From: Lunularia cruciata
Lineage: Eukaryota > Streptophyta > Marchantiopsida > Lunulariales > Lunulariaceae
Direction of reading: 5' to 3'
NCBI GenBank assembly: GCA_948567375.1
Contig: OX419756.1
Location: forward strand, 55,096,552 to 55,160,551
Length of the DNA stretch: 64,000 bases
Notes under the pieces: generated by a model
Databases searched by the model: none
Told to the model about the DNA's origin: nothing
Seen by the model: only the letters and a program-made list of their open reading frames with translations
Translations under genes and position numbers: made by a program
Shown here: positions 34,935 to 46,773 of the stretch, piece after piece
How the letters are laid out: every line of letters starts with the position of its first letter
Position numbering within the stretch: position 1 is the stretch's first letter

Positions 34935-35460
34935 CACAAGGAGGAGTATACCTTATGTTGAAGCTCTAGAGAGCATACTTCTAATATGTTGAGTCTCTTT
35001 AGCTCCATGCTATGGTGAAGAGAGTTGGTAAGTATAACTAAATTCTTTGGTGCTATAGTGGGTAAAGTATATATGTGATTTTGGTTACCAATTCTTATGG
35101 TATTTTAGAGTTTCTATATGACTTCTCAAATAAGTTTCATTTCTATAGTTTATGATATTCATAATTAAAATATACTTGTTTATTTAGAAATTTATATATC
35201 CTCAATATCATACATTATAGAAGCATAACTCATATGGCAATTCATACAAAACCTCTAAAGTACTATAATAGTTGAGAACTAGAATTACATATATTTTCTA
35301 CCAATAAGCAACTATGATTACACTCAATCTAGCAAAACCCACTTAGCACTAAAGAATCCAAGTTACACTTGCCAACCCTCTCCACCATGACCAATAGGTC
35401 AAGAGAATCAAGAAATAAGAAGTGGGTTCTTTAAAGCTCCAACTTGAGGTACACCCTTTT
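34935..35460. repeat. inverted repeat made of two decayed LTR copies
   Basis: Arm 1 (about 34935-35160, plus) and arm 2 (about 35203-35460, minus) are imperfect complements around a spacer of some 40 bp. Both arms are AT-drifted copies of the methyltransferase-element LTR. Each follows the order second half of segment L and then part of segment S; for example arm 1 has TGAAGCTCTAGAGAGC against GTGAGCTCCAGAGAGC in the intact LTR. Most differences from the intact LTR are C-to-T or G-to-A. A transcript through both arms would fold into a long imperfect hairpin. Confidence 0.7.
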
Positions 35461-36140
35461 TTAAGGTGATTGTTGTGCATATATTTTGTTTTTTTTTCTT
35501 TATTTTTGTAGAATTACGGGTGTGAGTTCTCATGTTTAGGGGAAGAAACCTCTTTTTTCTACATTATTTGGACCTATCTTTGTATATTTTGAGGTAGGAA
35601 GAACCAAACTGCAAAGAGTTTGGAAGTATGAAGAAGCGGATCCAAAGAAGAGGAATAAGGAACCCAAGTACAAAGAATGTTTGGAACGAGAGAAGAAGGG
35701 TACAAAGATTCTTCACCCAAATAATTTAGAACCAAAGACTATACAAAAATTCAAAATCTCCCATTACCTAAGCAAAGAACAGCCTCCAAGGACCATTGGT
35801 GTTGCAAAAGACTTCTTACATGTGGATATCAATTATGTACCCATTGAAGACTATTAGCCAAATGTCCTTTTTTTATAAATCTACATGGAGTCATGTAATT
35901 CTAGTTTCTATCAAAAGTACATACAAGTTATTCATAGAGCAAAGAGTGAAGAAGTGTAGAGTAGTTAAGAGTCTTTGGTAAGTGATCTTTGTGAGAAGAG
36001 AAAATGGTGAGAGCAAGAAGGATTCATTGGACCCATGTTGTGATCCTTTGCTACCAACAATGGACAAGTGAGATATGTATGTTTAGAGTGAACTCTTGTA
36101 GAGTCTATATTTGTCATTCATATTATTGGATTGGGACACA
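35461..36140. other. unassigned spacer
   Basis: No motif or repeat boundary is recognised. It separates the inverted repeat from the nested elements to the right. Confidence 0.4.
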
Positions 36141-36179
36141 ATATCACAATATCACACACATGCACAAATGGGTGTTACA
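36141..36179 (-). mobile_element. 5' tip of a TGTAACACCC-family LTR
   Basis: On the minus strand this reads TGTAACACCCATTTGTGCAT and on to about 39 bases of match to the LTR starts at 38363, 44605 and 46062; the match then stops. Its outer end abuts a fragment of the methyltransferase element. Confidence 0.75.
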
Positions 36180-37095
36180 GTCTGCACTCCCTAGTAGTTC
36201 TACCTCAAACACTAGAAGAACTCCACCATGGGTTTAAACCTTGGTACTACACCACTTCTTGTAGTAGTACCTCCACTTGTAGTAGCACCGTCTCCAAGAG
36301 ATCCATCACACTATTGGAGCTAGAACTTGTAGGTATTGCTGATCTACCTCTAAAAACTATGCTTGAAGTGATGGAGATATAGTTTGGAGACAAATACTGT
36401 CTCCACATCTCAATCTCCTTTAAGTGAGCTCTCTTGAACTCATGGTAGTCATCCATTGGCGGACCCTCCAAGTGCTGAAAGAACTCCTTCCATGCCATGA
36501 AGGGTGTGAACAAAGGCAAGTTCCACATCTATTGCAAATCACACCAACTATCAAACTCTTGGATGAAGTCATCCAACTCAATGGTACCCACCATACCAAA
36601 GTAACACTTGGGACCCTTGGAGGTCCCATAAATCTCATCCATGTCCCACAACAACAGTGTGGACACATCAAGTGCACTCTCAATTGAGTCAACTCATGTG
36701 TCAAACTCCGACTTAGAGTCATCTCCTCCCTCATTGGGACCTAAGATACATGTTGATACCAAGCACCATTCCGAGTAGACCCACTATGTATTGCAATGCT
36801 ATCTCTTCCAAAATCCCCAAAGAACTCTACCGTGACAAAGTAACCAAAAACTACAACCCGCAATTGTAACCTCCATAAGTACCACCAATGCCAACACCTC
36901 CAAATGCCAGCACCTCCAAGTGCCAACACCTCAAAGTGCCAACACCTCCAACTAAACATCACCGCCTATTGTAGCTCTAACTACAATAGCTACACTAGGG
37001 GAAAGGGCAACCTATAACTTGCCATCATAACATGCACTCTCACAGTCTATAGGTCATCACTTCATGCCTCACCAAAGAGAAATATAAGTAGTTGT
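36180..37095 (-). mobile_element. gag and leader fragment of the methyltransferase element
   Basis: The minus strand matches 21215-22088 of the large element: leader, then the N-terminal Gag segments MAWKEFFQHLEGPPMDDYHE and STSGS-like Ser-rich stretches. It is broken by frameshifts and stops. Its 36180 end lies exactly at the tip of a TGTAACACCC-family LTR, so the fragment is the remnant of an element interrupted by that insertion. The leader part contains extra short repeats of GCCAACACCTCCAA type. Confidence 0.85.
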
Positions 37096-37670
37096 GGTAT
37101 CCACATTTGTTCATTTTTTTTAGTTTTAAAGAAGAAATGCATTGGTAAAGCCGAAGGAGAGCTAAACATGGAAGAAACATGAGTAATCGTGTATTTGGCA
37201 TAAACCCAAAGTTGACCTTAGGTCAAATTCAAAAGGACTCGAGTTAGACAGATAGAAATATGAAGACAAGGATAGAGGACTTAGTATTGGGTGGCGTCAC
37301 CTGATCCGAAGAACCTTTCCTCAGGTTCAGCCAATCAAGAAAGTACATGAGAAGAAAGTGACAAGAAACAAACTCACAAAATTGGTGAGTAACACAAGTT
37401 AACAACTAAAGAATGACTGATCAGCAAAGTGACTATAAAATTGAGAATTTGAAGAGGAAGCATTGTAATGGCTAGATGCTATCATGTTCCTATTCAAAGT
37501 CAACTTGAAGTAATGAAACCTATGAGTACGCATGAGAAGTGGGTTAGAGTCTTGGGTTTGATCTTTCATAACCAGAGAGTGAGGAAGCACATGATGGCCC
37601 CAAAAGTAAATAAGCAAAGTTCAGTGAGAGGTCTTGCAGTTCATCAATTAGGTGTAGTGGCAAGGATCTA
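37096..37670. other. unassigned spacer between nested elements
   Basis: There is no motif, and the open frames are short. Confidence 0.4.
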
Positions 37671-38363
37671 TGAGCCGGCTTGTCTCTCACTCAGATGAAC
37701 CTCTCATGGTTATTATGGTAGTGCACCATGGACTAAGAAGGCAAGGAACCCCAACTCCATCTTACTCCTCCAAGGCTAACATTCCAAGACTCAAGACAAT
37801 GTTCGCTAGAGAACTCAATGAGAGAGAGATAGTTGCAAATGAAAGGATGATGAGTACCTCCTCACCCCTTGTTTATATACTTGTGAAATAGTTACATACC
37901 AAAGTTACTAATTACCACAGTAACTCAAGTTACTAGACTAAAAGTCAAGTAAAGTCAAAAAGTAGAAAGGAATATCCTTTTACATGGGCATATTCCCCTA
38001 AGCATGTGGTCTTATCTTGACCCAACCACTAGGTCAAGGATTCCTTCACATGGGCTATACTTGGACTAAAGAAGAATCCAAAACAAAAAGGCTTGTAGGC
38101 CCAAGAATTCTCAACTCTTTCCTCAAAGCCAAACACCTAGGAATAATACCAAGTCAACACACTAAAATCCAAAACAGTAGTGCTCATATTTTCTACTTCC
38201 TCTAAAGTAAGGTCCCCTCTATCTATCTTAGCTATGACTAACTTTAGCTAACCATGACTAATATAGAACCATCCTTTATCTCTATATAAATAATATCTCT
38301 TAAGTACTTGTAATACCAAGCTAAATATCACAATACCACACACATGCACAAATGGGTGTTACA
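37671..38363 (-). repeat. TGTAACACCC-family LTR in reverse orientation, probably solo
   Basis: It is 693 bp, matching the length of the plus-strand LTRs at 44605-45296 and 46062-46751, and runs on the minus strand from TGTAACACC to GCCGGCTCA. No internal element sequence follows on its minus-strand downstream side, and I find no target duplication. A solo LTR or the broken end of an inverted element are both possible. Confidence 0.8.
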
Positions 38364-38868
38364 TATCAAAGTCTTGTCAAGACTTTGCATCACATTTTTG
38401 GCCTAGAATTGGAATTTGAGTTTTCCAAGGTTCAGGGCAAAAATTACCACTAGCAATTGCAAGGACGGGCCTAAGCATGAAGGGAAGAGAGGAAATCCGG
38501 CTTGATGGAGTGAGTCAGATTGGAGATTAGTTTTGGGAAGAAAAGCAAGAGAGGTAGGAGGTTTCATCTTCTATCAAAAGTGTGATGATTTGGAAGAAAC
38601 TGCCGAGGTGAGGAATTCTTTCAGTAGATCTTGCACCAAGAATGGATACAAGGTGGATAGCTACAAGGATCCAGTGCAAAGAGAGATCATGAGCACAATG
38701 ATGATTATGTTCAAGCTAGAGTGAACCACCTATGTAATGGGTGCAACAGGTAGTGTTTTTCCATCAAATGTTTGCATGAGAGGCGGTGTATTGGACAAAG
38801 TGTTTGCACCAACAAGTTGGGCTCGATGAAAAGATCTGAAATTTTGAAGGGAGGAATATCCTAGAGTT

Positions 38869-39502
38869 GTGATCAAGTGTGAAAACTTTCAAGGGACTGT
38901 GACATACTGGTTGGGAGATTTCAGTGACATTGTGAGGAAGGGTCAATTTTGCAGAGTGGAGATCTCATGCATGAGGACTTTGAGATCAACAAAAAGCATG
39001 TTTGAGTGTTTAGATTCATCTTGGGAACATAGAGGGTCATCAAGAGTGGAAATTGAGATTATGCAAGGTTCCCCAAGGGTTTGAGGTGATTTTAGGGGTG
39101 GATTTGAGGAAAAGAGAGTTTACAATAGAATTTGAAGAGAGTGTTGAGAGGATTCAAAAACCTACACCACTTGGAGGAAAGAGTGAGTCTAAGTGCTTTC
39201 TATGGGGAGAGAAGGGACATAAGGCAAGTTCATGTCCATTGACCTTTGAGAGCAAGAGATTGAGGGAAAGGAGAGGCTTACTTGACTTGGGTTTGCATGT
39301 TGGACCTTCTTCACCAAGATTAGGAGGGAGAAGATCTAAGACCAAGGAGTTATGTGAGGTTTGTGGAGTGGAAGGACTTCCAAAAGAACATGAGTGTAGT
39401 GGAGTAAAAGCACTTTTGGAGACTTTGGTGAAGGATCTTGGAGAGAGCCTTAGTACAGCTACAGAAATACTACCACCTTCATCAGCTAGTTCTCAAGATT
39501 AA
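38869..39502 (+). pseudogene. extra ORF upstream of gag, degenerate zinc knuckle
   Basis: Two overlapping frames (38869-39084 and 39053-39502) encode a block containing YWLGDFSDIVRKGQFCRVEI, then VILGVDLRKREFTIEF, then a knuckle-like CFLWGEKGHKASSC in which the second Cys is replaced by Trp. A Cys pair and His (CEVCGVEGLPKEHEC) follow. It is separated from Gag by about 235 bp. The layout loosely recalls the zinc-knuckle ORFs of plant LINE and gag proteins, but I cannot assign a family. Copy 2 has the same block with the same Trp and the same frame break. Confidence 0.6.
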
Positions 39503-39736
39503 TGATGGAGATAATCTTTCAACTTATGGATAAACTATCCATGAGAGTTAGATTAATATGCACTCTAGGATTTGCTGTTGCTATAGAAATATTGGAGCAA
39601 CCTGAACCTTTTGTGTTCCCTAGAGTGGATTATTCTCAGACGGTGTTAGTCATGTATATACTCTATTAGTAATAGAGTGAGAGAAAAGAAAAGACGAAAA
39701 AAAAATTGAGAGAAAGAAAGATAGTGAGAGGTTAAG

Positions 39737-40716
39737 ATGGGGAAACTTCCGGTTTTCTTTGGCAAGGATGGAGAAGATGTGGAGACCTTTGTGAGAGACT
39801 TCAAGAGAGCTTGCAAAGAAAACAATGAGAGGAGGAAGAATGAGTGGGCCTCATTATTACCAGATTTCTTTGAGGATGCAGCACTTACATGGTATGAGTC
39901 AGAATACCAAAAGAGAGAGAGGAGAGATAGGGAAGAGGAGTCTTGGGAGACTTTAACTTCAGCACTCATTGATAACTTTCTTCCTGATGAGAGTTATGAG
40001 AGATTGATGAGTGAGGTTACATTTCTCAAGCAAGGAGATGGAGAGAAAGTGAGAGTCTATGTGGAAAGAGTGGAAAAGTTGGAGTCCAGATTTTGCATAG
40101 TGTTGAGGAAGGTTGGGATGATGTGGAGACTACAATGATTGGCATAGGAGCCATGCTCACCAAGAATTTTGTGGGAGGGTTGAGACCACAAATTAGAAGC
40201 AAGGTGAGATATGAGAAACCTTCTTCCAAGGTTGAAGCTATCAAGATCGCAATTCGTATGGAGGAGAGTTTGGAAGGAGATGAGAGTGATTTGGTGGTGA
40301 AGGAGGTTGTGCATCCTCCTCAAGGCTACAAGTATGGTGGAACTTCTGATACTTTGGTGGCAAGGGTTGCACCACAAGTAGTGGTTGCTCCAGTTCTTGC
40401 ACCTCCACCAAAAGATCCATTTCAAACCATCACAGAACAACTTGCGGATCTCAAGATCAATGTGGTGCAACTATGGGAGAAGAGAGAGGTGGATCAGAAT
40501 GAAGGGAGAGGGCCTAGGAGTTATGGAAACAATCCATATATAGGAGGTCAACCAGCCAACAATTTCATTGATAGAAATTGTTTTGGTTGTGGAGGAAGAG
40601 GCCATATCCAAAGGAATTGCCCAAATTCCACTTACCATGGAGGAAGGAGTTATGAGGGAGCCAATAGAGGGAAAGAGGGTGGTAGTGAAACCCAAGTGAC
40701 TCCTAATCCAAGGTAA
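39737..40716 (+). pseudogene. gag: gag of copy 1
   Basis: It begins MGKLPVFFGKDGEDVETFVR and runs through the capsid block EWASLLPDFFEDAALTWYES and FLKQGDGEKVRVYVERVEKL. A one-base deletion near 40110, relative to copy 2, moves the rest to another frame: GGLRPQIRSKVRYEKPSS, a Pro-rich linker, and a standard knuckle CFGCGGRGHIQRNC. It packages element RNA in virus-like particles in active relatives. Confidence 0.88.
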
Positions 40717-41500
40717 GGGGATAGCATCCATGGATGTGGTGGAGAGCAAGTATGAGAAGGGAAAGTGCTCAAACTCCAAGAGTCTTAATTTGGAGCTTTT
40801 GGCACAAGAGAAGAAGAGAGCTCGTTTTGCAGAGGATGTTCACTCTTCTAAAGGATTTACTCCAAGCAAGGAAACTCCTATGTCTATTAGGAGCACTCGC
40901 ACCTCAACATCATCAACAACAAAGACTCCAAGGAAGCAATTGGGGATGGATGAGTTCTTGATTTCAAAGCAACAATGGAACTACAATGTGTTGGAGGATG
41001 TTGGTAGTCACAAGGCTAACATCATAGTGGGTCAATTGATTGCTTTGAACCCTACCTTGAGAAAGGAGCTTAGAGGTGGTTTGAGTTCTACAAGGAGCAA
41101 GAAGAAGAAGAAGGCAAAAGCTCCAGTATCAATGGGGGTAGTGGATGCCAAGCCAGCACCATGGGAGGGTTGTGAATATGCCTCCAAGATTGATATGAGA
41201 GTGAATGGTCACAACATCAAGGATGCATTGGTTGATGGAGGATCAGCAGTGAATGCCATGTCAGAAAGGTTGATGAAAAAAATGGGTATGATACCCTCAA
41301 GAAATTCAACATTTGTGGTGAGCATGGCAAACAAGCAACAAGTTTAACCAGTAAGGGTGATGGATAAAGTGGTAGTTTCAGTTATGGGAGTTCAAAACCT
41401 CATGACTTTCCAAGTCTTGAAGGATTCAAGCTATGACTTACTTCTTGGGAGGCCATGGTTGAGAGCAACACGCACAACTGATTGATGGCACAAAGGGTAC
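40717..41500 (+). pseudogene. protease region of copy 1
   Basis: A basic, Ser/Thr-rich linker (RSTRTSTSSTTKTPRK) precedes the retropepsin motif ALVDGGSAVNAMSERLMKK, where the active-site triplet reads DGG. The C-terminal protease motif LLLGRPWLRA follows after a TAA at 41345. That stop (expected CAA) is present at the same place in copy 2. Confidence 0.82.
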
Positions 41501-43438
41501 TTGAGGATTGGACCATCAAACCATAGAGTCACAGTTCTTGTGACTAACACCACCAACACTTCACATTCAGATACACCATCTTTTGATTATTGGGAATCAG
41601 ATTCTGAAGAAGGAGCTTCAAGTGTGGATACAAGCATGGAGGAAGAGACTTCCATGGAGGAGGATGAATCTGAATCTGATTCAGATGTGTATCCCTTGTG
41701 TGCTATGGATTTTGCACCTAAGCCAGAGGTTTTGAAGGACCCAGACAAATCACCATTGACACTTGAGGAGGTAGAGAGAAGGTTAGCTACCCTCAAGTAT
41801 GGCCCAAATGTTACCAAGGAGGAGAAGGTGAGATTTGGGGAGATTTTCCGCAAGTTCATCCATGTGTTTGCTTTTAGTTACAAGGATTTGAAGGAAGTTA
41901 CCTTGGAGGAGCACAAGATAGAGGTGGAGTCACATGCAAGACCAATCCCCCAAAAGCAACGTCGCATTAGCCCACCAATATCTTTGGTTGTGAAGGAGGA
42001 GATTGATAAGCTCAAGGAGGTTGGATTTATCTTTGAGGTGGAGAATTCAGAATGGGTGTCTCCAATTGTCATTGTGAAGAAAAAGAATGGCAAGCTTCGG
42101 GTATGTGTGGATTACAAGAAGCTCAATGTTGTTACTAAGAAGGACTACTACCCATTGCCATTCATTGATGAGATCTTGGAGGAGGTTGCAGGTCATGAGA
42201 GGTACAGTTTTGGAGATGGTTATAGTGGATATAACCAAATCAAGATTGCACCAGAGCATCAACAACTCACCACATTCACCACACCTTGGGGAACTTACGC
42301 TTTCAAGGTCATGCCTTTTGGGCTTTGCAATGCTCCAGCCACATTCCAAGGGTTCATGAACAAGGTATTTGAACCTTTCATTGGGAAATTTGTGAGAGAC
42401 TTCATTGATGACTTTTGTGTCTACGGGAGCAAGGAGGAGCACTTTGAGCACCTAATCAAAGTCTTGGAACGCTTGGATGAGGCAAATGCATCACTCAACC
42501 CAGAGAAGTGCATTTTTGGATGTGAAGAAGGTCTACTTTTGGGGCACATCATCTCCAAGGATGGAATAGCAGTTGATCTTGAGAAGGTGAGGAAAATCTC
42601 AGACCTTCCATTCCCTTCAAGCTTGACAAAGTTACACCAATTCTTGGGAATGGTTGGGTACTATAGGAGGTTCATCTTCTCATTTTCCAACAAGGCTTAT
42701 GCATTGACCATCTACATGAAGAAGGGTGTAGATTACATGGTGATTTTGGAAGACAAGGAGGCTCTCAAAGCTTTTGAGGAGCTCAAGCAATCCCTTGTTG
42801 TAGCTCCAATTCTTGCTAAACCTGATTGGAGTAAGCCTTTCATCCTCTACACTGATGCTTCTAATGAAGCCATAGGATGCACTCTTAGTCAATTAGACCA
42901 AGATGGGCATGATCATCCAATAGCTTATGCTAGTAGGCAGATGGTTTCAGCAGAGAAGAACTACTCTGTCACGGAGAGAGAAGGGTTGGTAGTGATCTTT
43001 GGTCTCAAGAAGTTTAGACACTACTTGATTGGAGGGAAAGCCACAATTGTCACGGATCATAGGGCTTTGAAGTACATCTTCAACAAGCCTAATGTTGAAG
43101 GGAGACTAGCAAGGTGGATGATACTCTTGTCTGAGTATGACTACACAATTGAGGATAGGCCAAGAAAGAAACATGCAAATGTTGATTTGTTATCTAGAGC
43201 CTATGATCATGATGGAGATGAGCCAGTAGATGATTCCTTCCCGGATGAGGAGCTCATGACAATCTCAATCACTCAAGAGATTCCAATGGAGTACAAGGAG
43301 ATTGTGGATTTTGTGACAAGAGGTAACTATCCAGAAGGGATGCATGCTAGGGAGAGGAAGGCCCTTGCAGCAAGATCTAGACCTTACACAATGGTGGAGG
43401 ATATTCTTTTTCACCAAGGAGCAGATGGTCTACTTTGA
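41501..43438 (+). pseudogene. pol: reverse transcriptase and RNase H of copy 1
   Basis: An open frame of 645 codons covers RT blocks VSPIVIVKKKNGKLRVCVDY, GYSGYNQIKIAPEHQ, MPFGLCNAPATFQ and the catalytic segment FIDDFCVYGS, with Phe in place of the usual Tyr. LGHIISKDGI and HQFLGMVGYYRRFI follow. RNase H then runs from FILYTDASNEAIGCTLSQ to HANVDLLSRAYDHDGDE. The frame ends at a TGA (43436, expected CGA) that copy 2 shares. Confidence 0.93.
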
Positions 43439-44556
43439 AGAGCAGTGGGTAAGGAAGAGTCTATCCTACTCATAAAGGAGTTTCATGAAGGTTTAGTATG
43501 TGGAGGACACTTTGCAGGAAAGGTGACTACTTTCAAGATTCTAGATGCATGTTACCATTGGAGAGGGATTTTCAAGGATTGTCTTGATTATTGCAAAACT
43601 TGTCATGTTTGTCAAGCTTTTGCTAGAAAGTCTACATCCACTCCACCACTTAGATCAATTCCATTGCTAGGACCTTTTGAGAAGTGGTGAATTGATTTTG
43701 TAGGACCTCTCAATAGAACCCCAAGGAACAATCGGTACATTGTGGTAGTTACTGATTACCTTACCAAGTGGGTTGAGGCTAGACCATTGAGGGACAAGAA
43801 TGAAGATGAAGTGGGTAGATTTCTTTATGAACGCATTATCACTAGGTTTGGATGCCCTTTGGAGTTGGTTTTTGATAGAGGAGGAGAGTTTACAAGAAGC
43901 ATTACTACAGCCATGCTACGACATTTCTCTATCACACATAGAGTAACTACATCCTATAGCCAAATTCCAATGGCTTGGCAGAGAGAACCAATCAGACCTT
44001 GTGCATGATGTTGGCCAAAGATGCAGAAATGGAGGGGGCTAAACATCATTGGGACAAGAGGATTCATGATGTTTTATGGGAGTATAGGACAACCATGAAG
44101 ACTTCCACCGGATATTCTCCATTTCAATTGGTATATGGTATTGAGTCTACCTTACCTATTCACTTTGATCTTCCTACCTTCCAAAGCATTCATGGGAGAT
44201 TGAGGAAAGCACAAGGAGGTGATGCAAAGAAGTCAAGGAAGGATCAACTCATGGAGTTGGAAGAGGCAAGAGCAGTTGCTATGGTTAGAGTGGAGCAAGC
44301 CCAAAGGAAACAAAAGGAGAGCTATGACAAGAGGCAAGGCAAGAAGAAGGTGGAGACTTTCAAAGAAGGTGATTGGGTAATGTTGTTTGATTCCATTCGA
44401 TTCAAGAGAGTGCAAAATAAGTTTTTGCCTAAGTACTTTGGACCTTTCATAGTAGAGAAGGTGTGGGGCAATTACACCTATGATCTCAAGGAATTGGGAG
44501 GAAGAGACTTTGATAGGATTAACCATGATAAGTTGAAAATGTACCATAGAAGGTAG
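43439..44556 (+). pseudogene. integrase of copy 1
   Basis: The HHCC module is visible as HEGLVCGGHF and CKTCHVCQ. The core triad lies in IDFVGPL, LVFDRGGEF and GLAERTNQT. A TGA at 43688 and a one-base deletion near 43960 break it. The C-terminus carries the basic segment RQGKKKVETFKEGDWVML and a GPF-type motif (KYFGPFIVEKVWGNYTYDL). Confidence 0.9.
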
Positions 44557-44591
44557 AGAGGCCTTCACTTTGAGGACAAAGTGAAAACTTA

Positions 44592-44604
44592 GTCCGGGGG
44601 TAAA
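44592..44604 (+). promoter_or_regulatory. polypurine tract of copy 1
   Basis: The sequence CCGGGGGTAAA directly before TGTAAC is the form widely seen next to plant gypsy 3' LTRs. Confidence 0.75.
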
Positions 44605-45296
44605 TGTAACACCCATTTGTGCATGTGTGTGGTATTGTGATATTTAGCTTGGTATTACAAGTACTTAAGAGATATTATTTATATAGAGATAAAGGATGGT
44701 TCTATATTAGTCATGGTTAGCTAAAGTTAGTCATAGCTAAGATAGAAGGGACCTTACTTTAGAGGAAGTAGAAAAGATGAGCACCACTATTTTGGATTTT
44801 AGTGTGTTGACTTGGTATTATTCCTAGGTGTTTGGCTTTGAGGAAAGAGTTGAGAACTCCTAGGCCCGCAAGCCTTTTTGTTTTGGATTCTTCTTTAGTC
44901 CAAGGATAGCCCATGTGAAGGAATCCTTGACCTAGTGGTTGGGTCAAGATAAGACCACATGCTTAGGGGAATATGCCCATGTGAATGGATATTCCTTTCT
45001 ACTTTTTGACTTTACTTGACTTTTAGTCAAGTAACTTGAGTTACTACAGTAATAAGTAACTTTGGTACGTAACTATTTCACAAGTATATGAACAAGGGGT
45101 GAGGAGGTACTCATCATCCTTTCATTTGCAACTAGCTCTCTCTCATTGAGTTCTCTAGTGAGCAATGTCTTGAGTCTTGGAGTGTTAGCCTTGGAGGAGC
45201 ATGATGGAGTTTGAGTTCCTTGCCTTCTTAGTCCATGGTGCGCTACCATAATAGCCATCAGAGGTTCATCCTGAGTGAGAGACATGCCGGCTTACA
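44605..45296 (+). repeat. 3' LTR of copy 1 (692 bp)
   Basis: It runs from TGTAACACCC to GGCTTACA. Its right end abuts methyltransferase-element sequence. Confidence 0.92.
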
Positions 45297-46061
45297 GTCC
45301 CCAGTCTTTCACGCTATCTGAGGTATTGTAGATGACATCCATGGTTCCTAGACATCCCAATGCAGGTGTGGTAGGTGGTGATGGAATGCATGATGGATTC
45401 CCTGCTAGTCAGCCACCTGCTACTATGCAGACTAAGTCTAGCATGATGTTGGGGGCAGCTCAGCTGATTATGCGGCGTCCTTTGTTTTTGGCCAGTGACA
45501 TGTTTACAATTGGATTTGACCCAACCCCAGTATTCTGGTTGGTTGCCACATTGTGTGAGAGTAGGAATGATGCGGTTCCTACTACCAAAGCAGAGGTGGT
45601 TGGTAGTGGAGTTGACTTGGTTGAGGAGCATGGGATCCATTCAGCAACCAGTGGTTTGTGGCAAGGAACAGCGGCTAGATTGGAGGAGTTGCCAGCTAGA
45701 TTGGCCTTTGAGAGAGCACGGTTCACACCTGGTGTTGTCCTATTGGATAACTAGAGGGGGATTTCCCGTCTAGAGGGACCTTCAAGGAAGGTCTATACAC
45801 CATAGAGAGTCTTGTTAGACTCTGGTGTACAGCCCCTTATGTTGGGGAAGGTTGCAGTTGTCGGTCTGGAGTTATAGAAGACCGATGTGGAGAGGTGTCC
45901 ATTTCAGATCCAAACATCTCTAGGTGGGGGTTCGACATAATACATCACACATGGGGAACTTGTGTCCAAGTTCAGCCTAGTCATCCGATTGATAGCTCGA
46001 TGGTGAGAGCTCAGGCTATTGCAACAATAATTGAGTCATATGATGTGCTAGTTGGGAGAGT
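45297..46061 (+). mobile_element. methyltransferase-element fragment between two LTRs
   Basis: It matches about 23084-23848 of the large element: end of the Gag linker and start of the protease (LLDSGVQPLMLG in one frame). It is flanked on the left by the end of copy 1's 3' LTR and on the right by the start of copy 2's 5' LTR. It carries its own frameshifts and stops. Confidence 0.9.
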
Positions 46062-46751
46062 TGTAACACCCATTTATGCATGTGTGTGGTATTGTGATAT
46101 TTAGCTTAGTATTACAAGTACTTGAGAGATATTATTTATATAGAGATAAAGGATGGTTCTATATTAGTCATGGTTAGCTAAAGTTAGTCATAGCTAAGAT
46201 AGAGGGGACCTTACTTTAGAGGAAGTAGAAAAGATGAGCACCACTATTTTGGATTTTAGTGTGTTGACTTGGTATTATTCCTAGGTGTTTGTCTTTGAGG
46301 AAAGAGTTGAGAACTCTTGGGCCCGCAAGCTTTTTTGTTTTGGATTCTTCTTTAGTCCAAGGATAGCCCATGTGAAGGAATCCTTGACTTAGTGGTTGGG
46401 TCAAGATAAAACCACATGCTTACGTGAATATGCCTATGTGAATGGATATTCCTTTCTACTTTTTGACTTTACTTGACTTTTAGCATAATAACTTGAGTTA
46501 CTCCAGTAATTAGTAACTTTGGTGCGTAACTATTTCACAAGTATATAAACAAGGGGTGAGGAGTTACTCATCATCCTTTCATTTGCAACTATCTCTCTCA
46601 TTGAGTTCTCTAGTGAGCAATGTCTTGAGTCTTGGAGTGTTAGCCTTTGAGGAGTATGATGGAGTTGGAATTCCTTGCCTTCTTAGTCCATGGTGCGCTA
46701 CCATAATAGCCATCAAAGGTTTGTCTTGAGTGAGAGACATGCCGGCTCACA
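46062..46751 (+). repeat. 5' LTR of copy 2 (690 bp)
   Basis: It runs from TGTAACACCC to GGCTCACA and is highly similar to 44605-45296. Its left end abuts methyltransferase-element sequence. Confidence 0.92.
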
Positions 46752-46753
46752 TT

Positions 46754-46773
46754 TTTGGTTCCGTTGTCGGGAC
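46754..46773 (+). promoter_or_regulatory. primer-binding site, tRNA-Asp type
   Basis: TTGGTTCCGTTGTCGGGAC is a diverged form of TGGCGCCGTTGCCGGGGA, the complement of the plant tRNA-Asp 3' end used by many plant gypsy elements. It lies two bases past the LTR end. Confidence 0.6.

Larger units (their letters stand above)
38364..44604 (+). mobile_element. TGTAACACCC-family gypsy element, copy 1, internal region
   Basis: This Ty3/gypsy element carries an extra ORF, Gag, protease, RT, RNase H and integrase, ending in a polypurine tract next to its 3' LTR (44605-45296). No plus-strand 5' LTR precedes it; the sequence before 38820 does not match the start of copy 2, so its 5' end has been lost or rearranged. 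Several stops and two single-base deletions relative to copy 2 (near 40110 and near 43960) make it defective, although most domains are long and well conserved. Confidence 0.9.

Noticed and set aside
37671-38363. Matching 5' LTR of copy 1
   Set aside because: It is in the opposite orientation to copy 1, so it cannot be that element's own 5' LTR.
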